Position numbers and translations under genes: made by a program. This document shows, piece after piece, positions 1-6,086 of a stretch of 6,829 bases of DNA (positions within the stretch are counted from its first letter, which is position 1; every line of letters begins with the position of its first letter). The stretch is taken from contig PMZN01000161.1 in the NCBI GenBank assembly GCA_003170375.1, positions 3,082 through 9,910 of the forward strand. The letters run 5' to 3'. This DNA is from Acidimicrobiaceae bacterium. GTDB taxonomy: Bacteria; Actinomycetota; Acidimicrobiia; Acidimicrobiales; Bog-793. The notes beneath the pieces are model-generated. The model was not told the DNA's origin. It did no database searches and worked only from the letters and a program-made list of their open reading frames with translations.

Positions 1-1
1 G

Positions 2-166
2 GTCGATGCCATCGCAGACCCCGGTGAGCCGACCGGTGAGTACGAACCCTCGAACCGCACCGACAGGCAGTTCAGCGCCCTGATGGACGAGGTCACCGCG
101 CTGCGGGACGAGGTGGCCGCACTGCGAGCCATGGTCGAGCAGCTGCTGGCCAGCCTTTCCCCCTGA
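2..166 (+). CDS. C-terminal end of a protein with a coiled-coil tail; possibly DUF480 (YceH/UPF0502) family
   Basis: Only the last 54 residues are in the window, because the gene begins upstream. The frame is open from base 2 to a TGA at 164-166. The fragment starts with an acidic, proline-containing linker. It ends in a heptad-like helix with regularly spaced Leu, Val and Ala (MDEVTALRDEVAAL, then a VEQLLASL ending), which should form a coiled coil. From memory, the E. coli YceH C-terminus has a very similar pattern: a variable linker, then repeated E-V-x-x-L and a final LLAxL. That is the reason for the tentative DUF480 call. DUF480 proteins are otherwise built of winged-helix domains and their function is poorly defined. 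None of the winged-helix part is visible, and any protein with a coiled-coil tail could look like this. The 22-bp gap to the OsmC-like gene suggests co-transcription. Confidence 0.5.
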   Translation, partial: VDAIADPGEPTGEYEPSNRTDRQFSALMDEVTALRDEVAALRAMVEQLLASLSP

Positions 167-188
167 ACAAGGTCCCTACGATGCATCC

Positions 189-680
189 ATGAACGCCACC
201 CACTCCTATGAGCTCTCGCTGCAATGGACGGGCAATACCGGTTCGGGTACCAGCAACTACGGCGCATACGGCCGCGAACACGAGATCAGCGCCGTCGGCA
301 AGCCAGTCATCGCCGGCTCCTCCGACCCGGCCTTTCGCGGTGATGCGCAGCGCTGGAACCCCGAGGAGCTGCTCGTGGCCGCTCTGTCTCAGTGCCACAT
401 GCTTTCGTACCTGCATCTCGCCGCCAGCGCCGGCATCGTCGTGACCGCCTATGCCGACACCCCGATAGGCACCATGAACGAGAACGCCGATGGCAGTGGC
501 GAGTTCAGCGAGGTCCTGCTCCGCCCGGTGGTAACCGTCGCCGATGCGGAGAAGTGCGAACACGCCCAGTCCCTGCACCGCGACGCCGAGAAACTGTGCT
601 TCATCGCCCGCTCGGTCAACTTCCCGGTCCAGCATCAACCCGTCGCCGTCGTTGATTCCGGCCCGCTGAAACCCGGCTGA
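189..680 (+). CDS. OsmC family protein (peroxiredoxin-like hydroperoxide reductase)
   Basis: A 163-residue protein of typical OsmC/Ohr length. Family knowledge: these are cytoplasmic homodimeric thiol peroxidases that reduce organic hydroperoxides with a pair of cysteines. Both expected cysteines are present. Cys69 is in the N-P-E-E-L-L-V-A-A-L-S-Q-C-H stretch that leads into the long central helix. Cys137 is in the E-K-L-C-F-I-A-R-S pattern near the C-terminus. Glu60 just before the first helix fits the conserved acidic position. The order (N-terminal beta region with G-R-E-H, central helix with the first Cys, C-terminal half with the second) matches the YhfA/OsmC-like branch rather than classical Ohr, but I cannot fix the subfamily. 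The ATG at 189 is the only sensible start, since the ATG at 181 is followed at once by TGA. Its Shine-Dalgarno is weak (AAGG about 15 nt upstream), consistent with translation after the preceding gene. Peroxide substrate and regulation are not visible. Confidence 0.9.
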   Translation: MNATHSYELSLQWTGNTGSGTSNYGAYGREHEISAVGKPVIAGSSDPAFRGDAQRWNPEELLVAALSQCHMLSYLHLAASAGIVVTAYADTPIGTMNENADGSGEFSEVLLRPVVTVADAEKCEHAQSLHRDAEKLCFIARSVNFPVQHQPVAVVDSGPLKPG

Positions 681-706
681 TGGCTGGTGATGAGCTTCAG
701 CCGGCC
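660..706. terminator. Inverted repeat between convergent genes, possible bidirectional terminator
   Basis: GGCCCGCTGAA at 660-670 pairs with TTCAGCCGGCC at 696-706, with 10 of 11 positions complementary and a 25-nt loop. The left arm covers the last codons of the OsmC-like gene. The right arm is in the 41-bp gap before the stop of the convergent metallo-hydrolase gene. The position suits a shared terminator. No U-tract follows on either strand and the loop is long, so this could be chance in GC-rich DNA. Confidence 0.3.
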
Positions 707-721
707 CGCGTGCGGAGGGTC

Positions 722-1513
722 TCACGTCAGTGGCGAGAACAGGCGCCTTCCCGTGCCCGCCAGCACGCGACCGAACTGCAGACCAGGAAAGTGAGCGCCT
801 ATGACCGCGACGTTCGTGCCTTCGAGCTCGCGCCACAGGGTTTCGCGCGTTCGGGCCCCCAAAGCAGGGTCCACGTCCGACAATGTATGGAAATCCGGCT
901 CCTCCAGCTGGAGCGGGCACTCCACGGCATCGCCGAGGAGCACGGCGCGAGCCTCGCCGGACGAGACGACAAGCCCGTAGTGGCCGAGCGTGTGCCCCGG
1001 AGTATGACGCGCTGTCAGCCCGGGCGCGATGCGCAACATGTCGCCGTCGAGAGGGTCGAGCCGCCCGGCAGCAGCGAGGACCTCCATGATCTGCCGGCCG
1101 CGGTCACCGGCGTCGGCCCCGGCGACGAACCGCTGCCAGTCGGCGGCGCCGTAGCGCACGACGGCGTTCGGGAAATATGGGGCATCGTCCACGACGAGCC
1201 AGCCGATGTGGTCGATGTGGAGGTGGCTGCACACCACCACGTCGATGTCCTCCGGTGAGGCGCCTACGGCCCGGAGCGCCCCGGGCAGCTCCCCGCCCCG
1301 GCCCCATCCGACGTCGACGTCTCCGAGCCCTGCGTCGATGAGGACGGTCGTGCCGCCACTGCGGAGGAGAAAGCATCCGACCGGGATGTGCACGAGACCG
1401 TCGTCGGCGAGCAGCTCCTTATGGGTACCGAAGTCGAGCCCGACGTAGAACGACTGCGGCATCTTGCAAAGGCCGTCGCTGAGCGGGACCAGTTCGATAT
1501 CGCCTACTCGCAT
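722..1513 (-). CDS. Metallo-beta-lactamase-fold metallo-hydrolase
   Basis: A 263-residue protein with the full metal-binding set of the MBL superfamily. The H-x-H-x-D-H motif is His97, His99, Asp101 and His102 (in [11 protein letters not shown]). His174 is in the H-T-P-G-H-T-L-G-H element, Asp195 in L-L-G-D-A, and His241 in [10 protein letters not shown]. This arrangement binds two metal ions, usually Zn, and activates water for hydrolysis. The closing A-H-F-P-G-x-x-F-G-R element and the roughly 260-aa length resemble the branch that holds lactonases and OPHC2-like phosphotriesterases. The substrate cannot be read from sequence: N-acyl-homoserine lactonase, another lactonase or an esterase are all possible. 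There is no signal peptide, so it should be cytoplasmic. The ATG at 1511-1513 lacks a strong ribosome binding site and overlaps the stop of a small upstream ORF, which may allow coupled translation. It converges with the OsmC-like gene. Confidence 0.92.
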   Translation of the reverse strand: MRVGDIELVPLSDGLCKMPQSFYVGLDFGTHKELLADDGLVHIPVGCFLLRSGGTTVLIDAGLGDVDVGWGRGGELPGALRAVGASPEDIDVVVCSHLHIDHIGWLVVDDAPYFPNAVVRYGAADWQRFVAGADAGDRGRQIMEVLAAAGRLDPLDGDMLRIAPGLTARHTPGHTLGHYGLVVSSGEARAVLLGDAVECPLQLEEPDFHTLSDVDPALGARTRETLWRELEGTNVAVIGAHFPGLQFGRVLAGTGRRLFSPLT

Positions 1514-1743
1514 TCACCAAACGCTAATGGGCCACGCACGGCATCGGCCTGCTGCGGACCGCCCGCGGGCCCCCATGGCCAGAGCGGCTCCAGGGCGGAG
1601 CGAAGAGCCGGGTTCACCCGAGCACCGGGCAGGACTCGCCGGACGCGGTCGAACGCCTCGTCGCCGGAGACGCCGAGTCGGCTCGCCAGGCCTGTGCGAG
1701 CGGACCAGCAGCGGGAAGTATGGTCGGCGGTCGTCGAGGACAC
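1504..1743 (-). CDS. Small hypothetical ORF directly upstream of, and overlapping, the MBL hydrolase
   Basis: A 79-codon frame with a GTG start at 1741-1743 and a TAG at 1504-1506. I do not recognise the product. The middle part (about residues 18-52) looks protein-like: a helical [17 protein letters not shown] stretch followed by [17 protein letters not shown]. Third positions are mostly G or C, but second positions are also GC-rich, so the coding signal is modest. The TAG overlaps the ATG of the hydrolase gene by 10 bp (1504-1513), an arrangement often seen in translationally coupled operon pairs. The start would leave a 50-bp divergent spacer to the macro-domain gene. The frame stays open upstream to about 1827 but would then run into that gene, so 1743 or an internal start is more likely. 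It could be a real small protein, the decayed 3' end of a larger gene, or a non-coding leader. Confidence 0.27.
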   Translation of the reverse strand: MSSTTADHTSRCWSARTGLASRLGVSGDEAFDRVRRVLPGARVNPALRSALEPLWPWGPAGGPQQADAVRGPLAFGECE

Positions 1744-1780
1744 CGGCAGACACTGCTTGTAGTCCAGATGTCGGGAGACC

Positions 1781-1788
1781 GAGAGGAG
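1781..1788 (+). promoter_or_regulatory. Ribosome binding site fixing the macro-domain start
   Basis: GAGAGGAG lies 5 nt before the ATG at 1794. The same frame is open far upstream, back to 1464, so this purine-rich site is what marks 1794 as the real start. The protein also begins in register with the macro fold there, while the upstream extension is a low-complexity Arg/Pro-rich translation. Confidence 0.7.
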
Positions 1789-1793
1789 CTGCG

Positions 1794-2297
1794 ATGCCGC
1801 CGACGATCCGAGCGCTGCTCGCTGACATCACCACCCTCGAGGTCGACGCGGTGGTCAACGCCGCGAACAGTGCCCTGCTGGGCGGTGGAGGCGTTGACGG
1901 CGCCATTCACAGAGCAGCCGGCGCAGAAGAGCTCGTCGCCGCTTGCTCGGTTCTTGGCGGCTGCGAGCCTGGAGACGCCAAGGCCACCCCGGCGTTCCGC
2001 CTTCCTGCCCGCTTCATCATCCACACGGTTGGACCGGTCTGGCGCGGAGGCGATCACGGAGAGGTCGATGTACTCGGATCTTGCTATCGACGCTCCATCG
2101 AGGTCGCCGGCGAGCTCGGAGTCAGGTCGATCGCGTTTCCGGCAATCTCCACCGGCGCGTTCGGCTTCCCGGAAGAGCAGGCGGCCCAGATAGCCGTGGA
2201 CACCCTTCGCTCGGTCCAGACCTCGGTGCAACAGGTACTGCTGGTAGCTTTCGACCGGCACATGCTGCAGAGTCTCGAACGTGCGCTTACAAGATGA
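1794..2297 (+). CDS. Stand-alone macro-domain protein, YmdB-like O-acetyl-ADP-ribose deacetylase
   Basis: A 167-residue single macro domain, the usual length for the MacroD/YmdB type. These proteins bind ADP-ribose and remove O-acetyl from O-acetyl-ADP-ribose, or mono-ADP-ribose from acidic side chains. The start carries I-R-A-L-L-A-D-I-T, the common beta-strand and Asp (Asp11) that contacts adenine. V-V-N-A-A-N with Asn25 and the [10 protein letters not shown] loop with Asp35 match the catalytic Asn/Asp pair of MacroD-type enzymes, at the numbering I recall for E. coli YmdB. G-D-A-K-A-T at 60-65 and I-I-H-T-V-G-P-V-W at 75-83 are core strands. [12 protein letters not shown] at 115-126 is the distal-ribose/phosphate loop. 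The gene is divergent from the small ORF/hydrolase pair and followed closely by a membrane ORF. No ADP-ribosyltransferase or sirtuin gene is in the window, so a partner cannot be named. Confidence 0.92.
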   Translation: MPPTIRALLADITTLEVDAVVNAANSALLGGGGVDGAIHRAAGAEELVAACSVLGGCEPGDAKATPAFRLPARFIIHTVGPVWRGGDHGEVDVLGSCYRRSIEVAGELGVRSIAFPAISTGAFGFPEEQAAQIAVDTLRSVQTSVQQVLLVAFDRHMLQSLERALTR

Positions 2298-2517
2298 GCC
2301 TCCGCGACGAGGGACGCTCGCGGGAGGCAAGGGATCCCTTTCCGGGCGCCGCTTGATCGCCGTGGCCGCAATGCTGGCGGGCGGCCTCCTCGGCGCGGCG
2401 TTGGTCATTCACGTCCGCATCGTCCTTCCCCTGGTGATCGCCTTGATCGTGATCGTGATCGTCGCGGCAACGACCCGGGTGCTTGGGAGGTCGGATCCCC
2501 CTTGGGCCCGTGCTTGA
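2281..2517 (+). pseudogene. Short two-helix membrane ORF, possible C-terminal remnant of a DUF1275 (YoaK-like) protein
   Basis: A 78-codon frame from a GTG at 2281, inside the end of the macro-domain gene, to TGA at 2515-2517. After a charged N-terminal stretch it has two hydrophobic segments: about residues 25-44 (LIAVAAMLAGGLLGAALVIH) and 47-65 (rich in Ile, Val and Leu). A basic R-V-L-G-R tail follows. An Arg-Arg-Leu helix ending in G-G-L-L-G-A, followed by a second Leu/Val helix, is how DUF1275 membrane proteins (about 220 aa) usually end. The rest of such a protein is missing upstream because the macro gene occupies that DNA. So it is either a decayed or recombined 3' fragment or an independent small membrane protein. 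No ribosome binding site is evident. The second helix includes three tandem copies of GATCGT (2445-2462), giving I-V-I-V-I-V. Confidence 0.4.
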
Positions 2518-2669
2518 CCGCCGAGGCGCTCTGAACGTACCGAACGGGACGTAGCAAGGCGCTCGTGCCAGGGCCTCCCCAGTGCCGTCTGCGTCGAGGA
2601 TCGCGCTTGGAAACGGCCTGGTCGGCAGCGGCCTGTGCCTCGCCACACATCGGATGCGAGACTGCTCAG

Positions 2670-3728
2670 GTGACCAGCCGCGTCGTCCTCACGGTCCCCC
2701 CCGCGAAGTCCGCCGGAGGTGGCCTCTGGCGCCGCACGACGAGCGGGAGCTTTGCCCTTGTGGCGATGGGGGCGGCGATGTGGGGGACCGATCCCGTGTT
2801 GCGACAGGGTCTCGCCCTGCACATTCCGGCGCCGGCGATCGTGGCTTTCGAGCAAGCACTACCCACGGTCATTCTTGCGCCCTTGGTGTGGCGAGGGATG
2901 CATAGGGCCTTGGCGGCCTTCGACTGGCGCGACTGGCTGGCCCTCGCTGTGCTCGGTTGCGGATCCTCGGCGCTGGCCACGTTGTTGTTCACCGTTGCGT
3001 TCACCTACGGCCGGCCCAACACGCCCGTGCTGCTCCAACAGCTCCAGCCCCTTTTTGCTGTTGCGGGAGCGCGTCTCCTTCTCGGCGAACGCCTTCAGCG
3101 TCGCTATGGCTTATATCTGCTGGGCGGGCTCGCCGGTTCGTACCTAATTGCCTTCGCCCACCCGCTCTCGCTGGGCGGGGTCGACGGGTGGGCACCCGCG
3201 CTCTTGGCAGTGTCGGCTGCGTTTCTGTGGGGGCTCGGTACCGTGCTCGGCCGCCACCTCGGCGCGAAGCTCCCCTTCGCCGAACTGACGGCGTTGCGCC
3301 TGGCGGCAGGATTGGTCGCGGCACTGGTCGCGCTGGGGGTGACCGGGGACGGATCCGCCTACGGTCGCCTGAGCGCCAAGGCTCTGCTCGCCCTCGTACT
3401 GCTGGCGCTGGTCCCAGGGTTGCTGAGCCTGCTCGTCTACTACCGGGGCCTGCGCGCCACCCCGGCGGCGGCGGCCACCCTTGGCGAGCTGGCGTTCCCT
3501 TTCACGGCGCTCTTCCTCGACTACCTGGCCTTCGGCGCCACACTCTCGCCTTCGCAGTGGGTCGGCCTCGCCCTGCTGGTGACCACGATCACCACGATGG
3601 GGACGCTACGCGCCAACGGGACCCCGACCGGCGTGGAGGTTCCGGCGTTCGAGCGGATCTCCAGCGCCGACCGCCGAAGTTCGGGCAAATCGGTCGCAGG
3701 CTCAGTCCTGATCGACGGGTGTCGATAG
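2670..3728 (+). CDS. EamA/DMT-superfamily transporter, ten membrane helices
   Basis: A 352-residue integral membrane protein from the chosen GTG at 2670 to TAG at 3726-3728. Ten hydrophobic segments are visible. Examples are the first helix around F-A-L-V-A-M-G-A-A-M-W-G, the fourth around V-L-L-Q-Q-L-Q-P-L-F-A-V, then L-L-L-G-E-R-L, a signature EamA feature at the end of helix 4. The sixth begins the second repeat (S-A-A-F-L-W-G-L-G), and the ninth carries T-L-G-E-L-A-F-P-F-T-A. This is the two-repeat EamA architecture: inner-membrane carriers that usually export metabolites or amino acids, or move nucleotide sugars or drugs. The substrate cannot be inferred. The frame is open back to a GTG at 2565, but that extension is Arg/Cys-rich and unlike a membrane-protein N-terminus, so 2670 is preferred despite a weak ribosome binding site. 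The C-terminal tail (about 30 residues) is polar and overlaps the pirin gene by 27 bp. Confidence 0.88.
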   Translation: MTSRVVLTVPPAKSAGGGLWRRTTSGSFALVAMGAAMWGTDPVLRQGLALHIPAPAIVAFEQALPTVILAPLVWRGMHRALAAFDWRDWLALAVLGCGSSALATLLFTVAFTYGRPNTPVLLQQLQPLFAVAGARLLLGERLQRRYGLYLLGGLAGSYLIAFAHPLSLGGVDGWAPALLAVSAAFLWGLGTVLGRHLGAKLPFAELTALRLAAGLVAALVALGVTGDGSAYGRLSAKALLALVLLALVPGLLSLLVYYRGLRATPAAAATLGELAFPFTALFLDYLAFGATLSPSQWVGLALLVTTITTMGTLRANGTPTGVEVPAFERISSADRRSSGKSVAGSVLIDGCR

Positions 3729-4709
3729 CTCGACATCGTCTGTGTGCTGGTGGGGTAGGACCTGGGCGGGGACGGTTCCGAGTCGTCCGGCCTGGTAGTC
3801 CTCCATCGCCTGGACGATCTCGGCCTTGGTGTTCATCACAAAGGGGCCGTAGTGCACCACGGGCTCGCCTATCGGTTGGCCACCGAGCAGCAGTACCTCG
3901 AAGTTCGAGCCGGCGCCCTGGGTCGTGTCGGCGGCAAGAATCACCGCGTTGCCCGGTCCGTACACGACAAGTTGGCCCACGTGGATCGGCCGGCGCTCGA
4001 CGCCTGCGCTGCCTCTTCCCGCCAACACATAGGCAAGGGCATTGAAATCCGTGCGCCAGGGCAGCTGAACGGTGGCACCCGCGCTAACAGTGGCGTGAAC
4101 CATGGTGATCGGCGTGAACGTCGACCCGGGACCGAAGTGACCGCCGAGCTCACCTGCGATCAGTCGCAACAGCGCGCCCCCGTCCATCGTCGTGAGCATC
4201 GCTGCCTCGCGCCCGCGAATGTCCTGATAGCGAGGCGGATTCCACTTGTTGGCCCGCGGAAGGTTGACCCACAGCTGAATCCCGTGGAACAAGCCGCCGC
4301 TCACGACCAGCTCCTCTGGCGGGGCCTCGATGTGCAGTATCCCCGCACCGGCGGTCATCCACTGGGTGTCGCCGTTCGTGATCCGCCCCCCACCACCGTT
4401 CGAGTCCTGATGGTCAAAGGTTCCATCGATGATGTAGGTGACCGTCTCGAAACCCCGATGCGGATGCCAGGGTGTTCCCTTAGGTTCCCCCGGGGCGTAG
4501 TCGACCTCCCCCATCTGGTCCATGTGAATAAAGGGGTCGAGATCGGTGAGGCTCACGCCGGCGAAGGCGCGACGGACCGGGAATCCCTCTCCCTCCAGCC
4601 CTGCGGGCGCAGTCGTGACCGACTTCACTGGCCGTTCGCGCGCTGCGACCGGATCGGGTACGGGGATCCGCGGCAGCGTCAATACGTTTTCAACTGTCAC
4701 TGCTGGCAT
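3702..4709 (-). CDS. Pirin family bicupin protein
   Basis: A 335-residue two-cupin protein. The N-terminal pirin domain has all four metal ligands of the family: His82 and His84 in W-H-P-H-R-G-F-E-T, then His126 and Glu128 in G-A-G-I-L-H-I-E-A-P. The upstream D-P-F-I-H-M-D stretch (58-64) and the F-D-H-Q-D-S-x-G segment (98-105) also match pirins. The C-terminal cupin (about 190-300) ends in G-G-Q-P-I-G-E-P-V-V-H-Y-G-P-F-V-M-N-T, typical of the family. Known bacterial pirins are Fe-binding cytoplasmic proteins; several have quercetin 2,3-dioxygenase activity and others affect central metabolism or stress responses. Intact ligands support an active metal site, but the substrate is unknown. It has good start evidence (AGAGG 5 nt before ATG). 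It is the last gene of the minus-strand panB-iclR-pirin series and overlaps the convergent transporter gene at its 3' end. Confidence 0.94.
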   Translation of the reverse strand: MPAVTVENVLTLPRIPVPDPVAARERPVKSVTTAPAGLEGEGFPVRRAFAGVSLTDLDPFIHMDQMGEVDYAPGEPKGTPWHPHRGFETVTYIIDGTFDHQDSNGGGGRITNGDTQWMTAGAGILHIEAPPEELVVSGGLFHGIQLWVNLPRANKWNPPRYQDIRGREAAMLTTMDGGALLRLIAGELGGHFGPGSTFTPITMVHATVSAGATVQLPWRTDFNALAYVLAGRGSAGVERRPIHVGQLVVYGPGNAVILAADTTQGAGSNFEVLLLGGQPIGEPVVHYGPFVMNTKAEIVQAMEDYQAGRLGTVPAQVLPHQHTDDVELSTPVDQD

Positions 4710-4714
4710 CGTCG

Positions 4715-4719
4715 CCTCT
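4715..4719 (-). promoter_or_regulatory. Ribosome binding site of the pirin gene
   Basis: On the minus strand AGAGG (read from 4719 to 4715) is 5 nt before the ATG that begins at 4709. No earlier in-frame start fits better, so it supports the chosen N-terminus. Confidence 0.6.
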
Positions 4720-4758
4720 TTCGCGTCGGATAGGGATTATTTACTGAAACGGATCAAC

Positions 4759-4779
4759 AATGGTTGCGCGCACAACATT
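4759..4779. promoter_or_regulatory. Imperfect inverted repeat upstream of pirin, possible operator
   Basis: AATGGTTG (4759-4766) and CAACATT (4773-4779) are inverted arms, with one extra G in the left arm, around a CGCGCA centre. It sits about 50-70 bp upstream of the pirin ATG, where a transcription factor could act. The neighbouring IclR-family protein is an obvious candidate, but no IclR consensus can be assigned from one site. Confidence 0.25.
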
Positions 4780-5016
4780 CCGGGCGGGATCCCTGGCCAC
4801 GGCAGATCACCCGATTGGCTAAGGGATGTCGTCTCTAGGCGCGCCAGAAGCGCGGAGGAGCACCGTGGCCCCTTGCACTCTTGCGTCAGATCGCCGAGCA
4901 CGCGAGCTATCGTCTCCGAAATCGAAATGTTCGCTGTTGGATGCCGTGCGCTCGCTGTCGGTGGGTCGAGGATTCGGCCTAACGCCCGACCGTCCGGCCT
5001 CCCGTGAGAAACTCCG

Positions 5017-5928
5017 CTACCGGAACCACAGGCCGAGATCACCCATCTGGCCGAGATCGCCTATCCGGCTGGAGATCCGGCTGGCAAAACCGACCACGAT
5101 CTCGCCGAGCTGCCTGCTCTCCACCTCGTCCATCCCGAGACGGTAGGCGGAGACGCTGATGGCACCCTCCTGGCAGTCGCGAGGCCCGGGGATTGGAGCC
5201 GCAACGCACCAGAGACCGACTGCGAGCTCCTGCCGGTCGACGGCGTAGCCCGTCCGCTGAATCGCAGTGAGCTCCTTCTTGAGCGCGTCGAGAGTCCTGA
5301 TCGAGTAGTCCGTTCGGCCGTGGTAGGGGCCTTCGCCGACGATGCTCTCAACCGGGCGGGGGTCAAAGGCGAGCATGGCCTTGCCCATGGCGGTACACGT
5401 GGCGGGTGCCCGGCTCCCAGGGGGAAGATTCAAGGTCAACAGGTCGTCCGTATCGATCTTGCTGAGATAGAGAACGTCGCCGCCGACAAGCACCCCGAGA
5501 TTCGTCGTCATCCCGGTCTGCTCGGCGAGCCTCTCTATCTCCACCGTCGCTACGTCACGTATCGTCGTCTTGCTTGCTACTTCGCAGCCGAGCTCGAAAA
5601 GCTTCAGTGTTAGCCGGTATTCCTTCGATTTCTTGAGCTGCTCGACGTAACCCGTTCGCTCGAGAACCCTGAGCATCCGGTACGTCGTCGCCACCGGGAT
5701 CCCCAGCAGACGGGCGAGCGGCGTGACACCAATCCGCTCGATACCGGCGAGTTCTTCCAAGAGGTTGAGCAGGTCACGCGCCGCCGAACGGGTCGCCTGC
5801 CTGTGACCGTCCGAAGAAGGCGGTTCTGCCTCGAGGTGCTGAGCGGGAACCGTGCCTCTTACGGCAAGCGAAGGAGGTGTTTCGATACTCCCAATTCTCC
5901 TTGCTTCCGTGCCTTGTTTCCGTGCCAT
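5017..5928 (-). CDS. IclR-family transcriptional regulator
   Basis: A 303-residue regulator if started at the ATG of 5926-5928. A GTG six codons earlier (5944-5946) is an alternative, and neither has a strong ribosome binding site. The winged helix-turn-helix spans about 45-114, with L-A-R-L-L-G-I-P-V-A-T-T-Y-R-M-L-R-V-L as the HTH and G-Y-V-E-Q followed by Y-R-L-T as the wing. The IclR effector-binding domain follows (about 125-295), including Y-L-S-K-I-D, the hallmark C-T-A-M-G-K-A-M-L-A (178-187), G-Y-A-V-D-R-Q-E and A-I-S-V-S-A-Y-R. Family knowledge: these are dimeric DNA-binding proteins that respond to small organic acids or aromatics and often control adjacent catabolic genes and themselves. 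The roughly 45-residue polar N-terminal extension before the HTH is longer than usual. The C-terminus ends in a small repeat (G-D-L-G-Q-M-G-D-L-G). It lies between panB and pirin on the same strand. Confidence 0.93.
   Translation of the reverse strand: MARKQGTEARRIGSIETPPSLAVRGTVPAQHLEAEPPSSDGHRQATRSAARDLLNLLEELAGIERIGVTPLARLLGIPVATTYRMLRVLERTGYVEQLKKSKEYRLTLKLFELGCEVASKTTIRDVATVEIERLAEQTGMTTNLGVLVGGDVLYLSKIDTDDLLTLNLPPGSRAPATCTAMGKAMLAFDPRPVESIVGEGPYHGRTDYSIRTLDALKKELTAIQRTGYAVDRQELAVGLWCVAAPIPGPRDCQEGAISVSAYRLGMDEVESRQLGEIVVGFASRISSRIGDLGQMGDLGLWFR
5031..5084. repeat. Short direct microrepeats at the 3' end of the iclR-type gene
   Basis: GGCCGAGATC occurs at 5031-5040 and 5049-5058 (18-bp period), and ATCCGGCTGG at 5063-5072 and 5075-5084 (12-bp period). 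Both periods are multiples of three, so the frame is kept, and the first pair produces the duplicated G-D-L-G in the protein tail. This looks like local replication slippage. Confidence 0.5.
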
Positions 5929-5989
5929 CCCACTCGCTCTCGCCACTAGAAGCCCGCAGTCAACGGGTCAATCTTGCCATATCCTGCCT

Positions 5990-5998
5990 TGGATTCCA
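5990..5998. promoter_or_regulatory. Small palindrome upstream of the iclR-type gene
   Basis: TGGATTCCA is an exact 4+1+4 palindrome with weak flanking extension (CCT on the left, GG on the right). It lies about 60 bp before the preferred iclR start, inside the 140-bp gap after panB. IclR proteins often bind short A/T-centred dyads with TGGA or TTCCA half-sites near their own genes, so it is a possible autoregulatory operator. A 9-bp palindrome can easily be chance. Confidence 0.2.
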
Positions 5999-6086
5999 GG
6001 ACTTGCCGTGAACGAACACACCCGTGCCGGCGACAACCCGAGGGTAAGGTCGAGCCCTTCGCATGGGGCCACTGTCCGTCAGGGCT

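Larger units (their letters stand above)
4710..5016. other. Intergenic region upstream of the pirin gene
   Basis: A 307-bp gap between the end of the iclR-type gene and the pirin start, both on the minus strand. Base composition drops next to the pirin gene (A/T-rich stretch at about 4731-4762), as expected for a promoter, and the gap is long enough for the pirin gene to have its own. I could not pick a convincing -35/-10 pair. It contains an imperfect dyad (4759-4779) and a GGGATCCC palindrome (4786-4793). The only long frame here (minus strand, 4737-5042) has no recognisable motif and looks non-coding. Confidence 0.5.

Noticed and set aside
93..920. Long minus-strand frame of 275 codons across the OsmC-like gene
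   Set aside because: It is antisense to a well-supported OsmC gene, is Gly/Ala/Arg-rich with no motif, and reflects the lack of stops in GC-rich DNA.
1464..1793. N-terminal extension of the macro-domain frame
   Set aside because: The translation is Arg/Pro-rich low complexity, and the ribosome binding site and fold start both point to 1794.
2445..2462. Triple GATCGT as a functional repeat or binding array
   Set aside because: It simply encodes alternating Ile-Val in a membrane helix.
2957..4045. 362-codon + strand frame overlapping the EamA and pirin genes
   Set aside because: It is a shifted-frame Arg/Pro-rich shadow of the transporter gene and runs antisense into pirin.
4737..5042. 101-codon minus-strand frame between iclR and pirin
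   Set aside because: It has no recognisable motif or clear ribosome binding site, has coding-poor composition, and overlaps the iclR 3' end.
5871..5879. AAGGAGGTG on the + strand, a perfect Shine-Dalgarno-like sequence
   Set aside because: It is antisense inside the iclR gene and no start codon or credible frame follows at a suitable distance.
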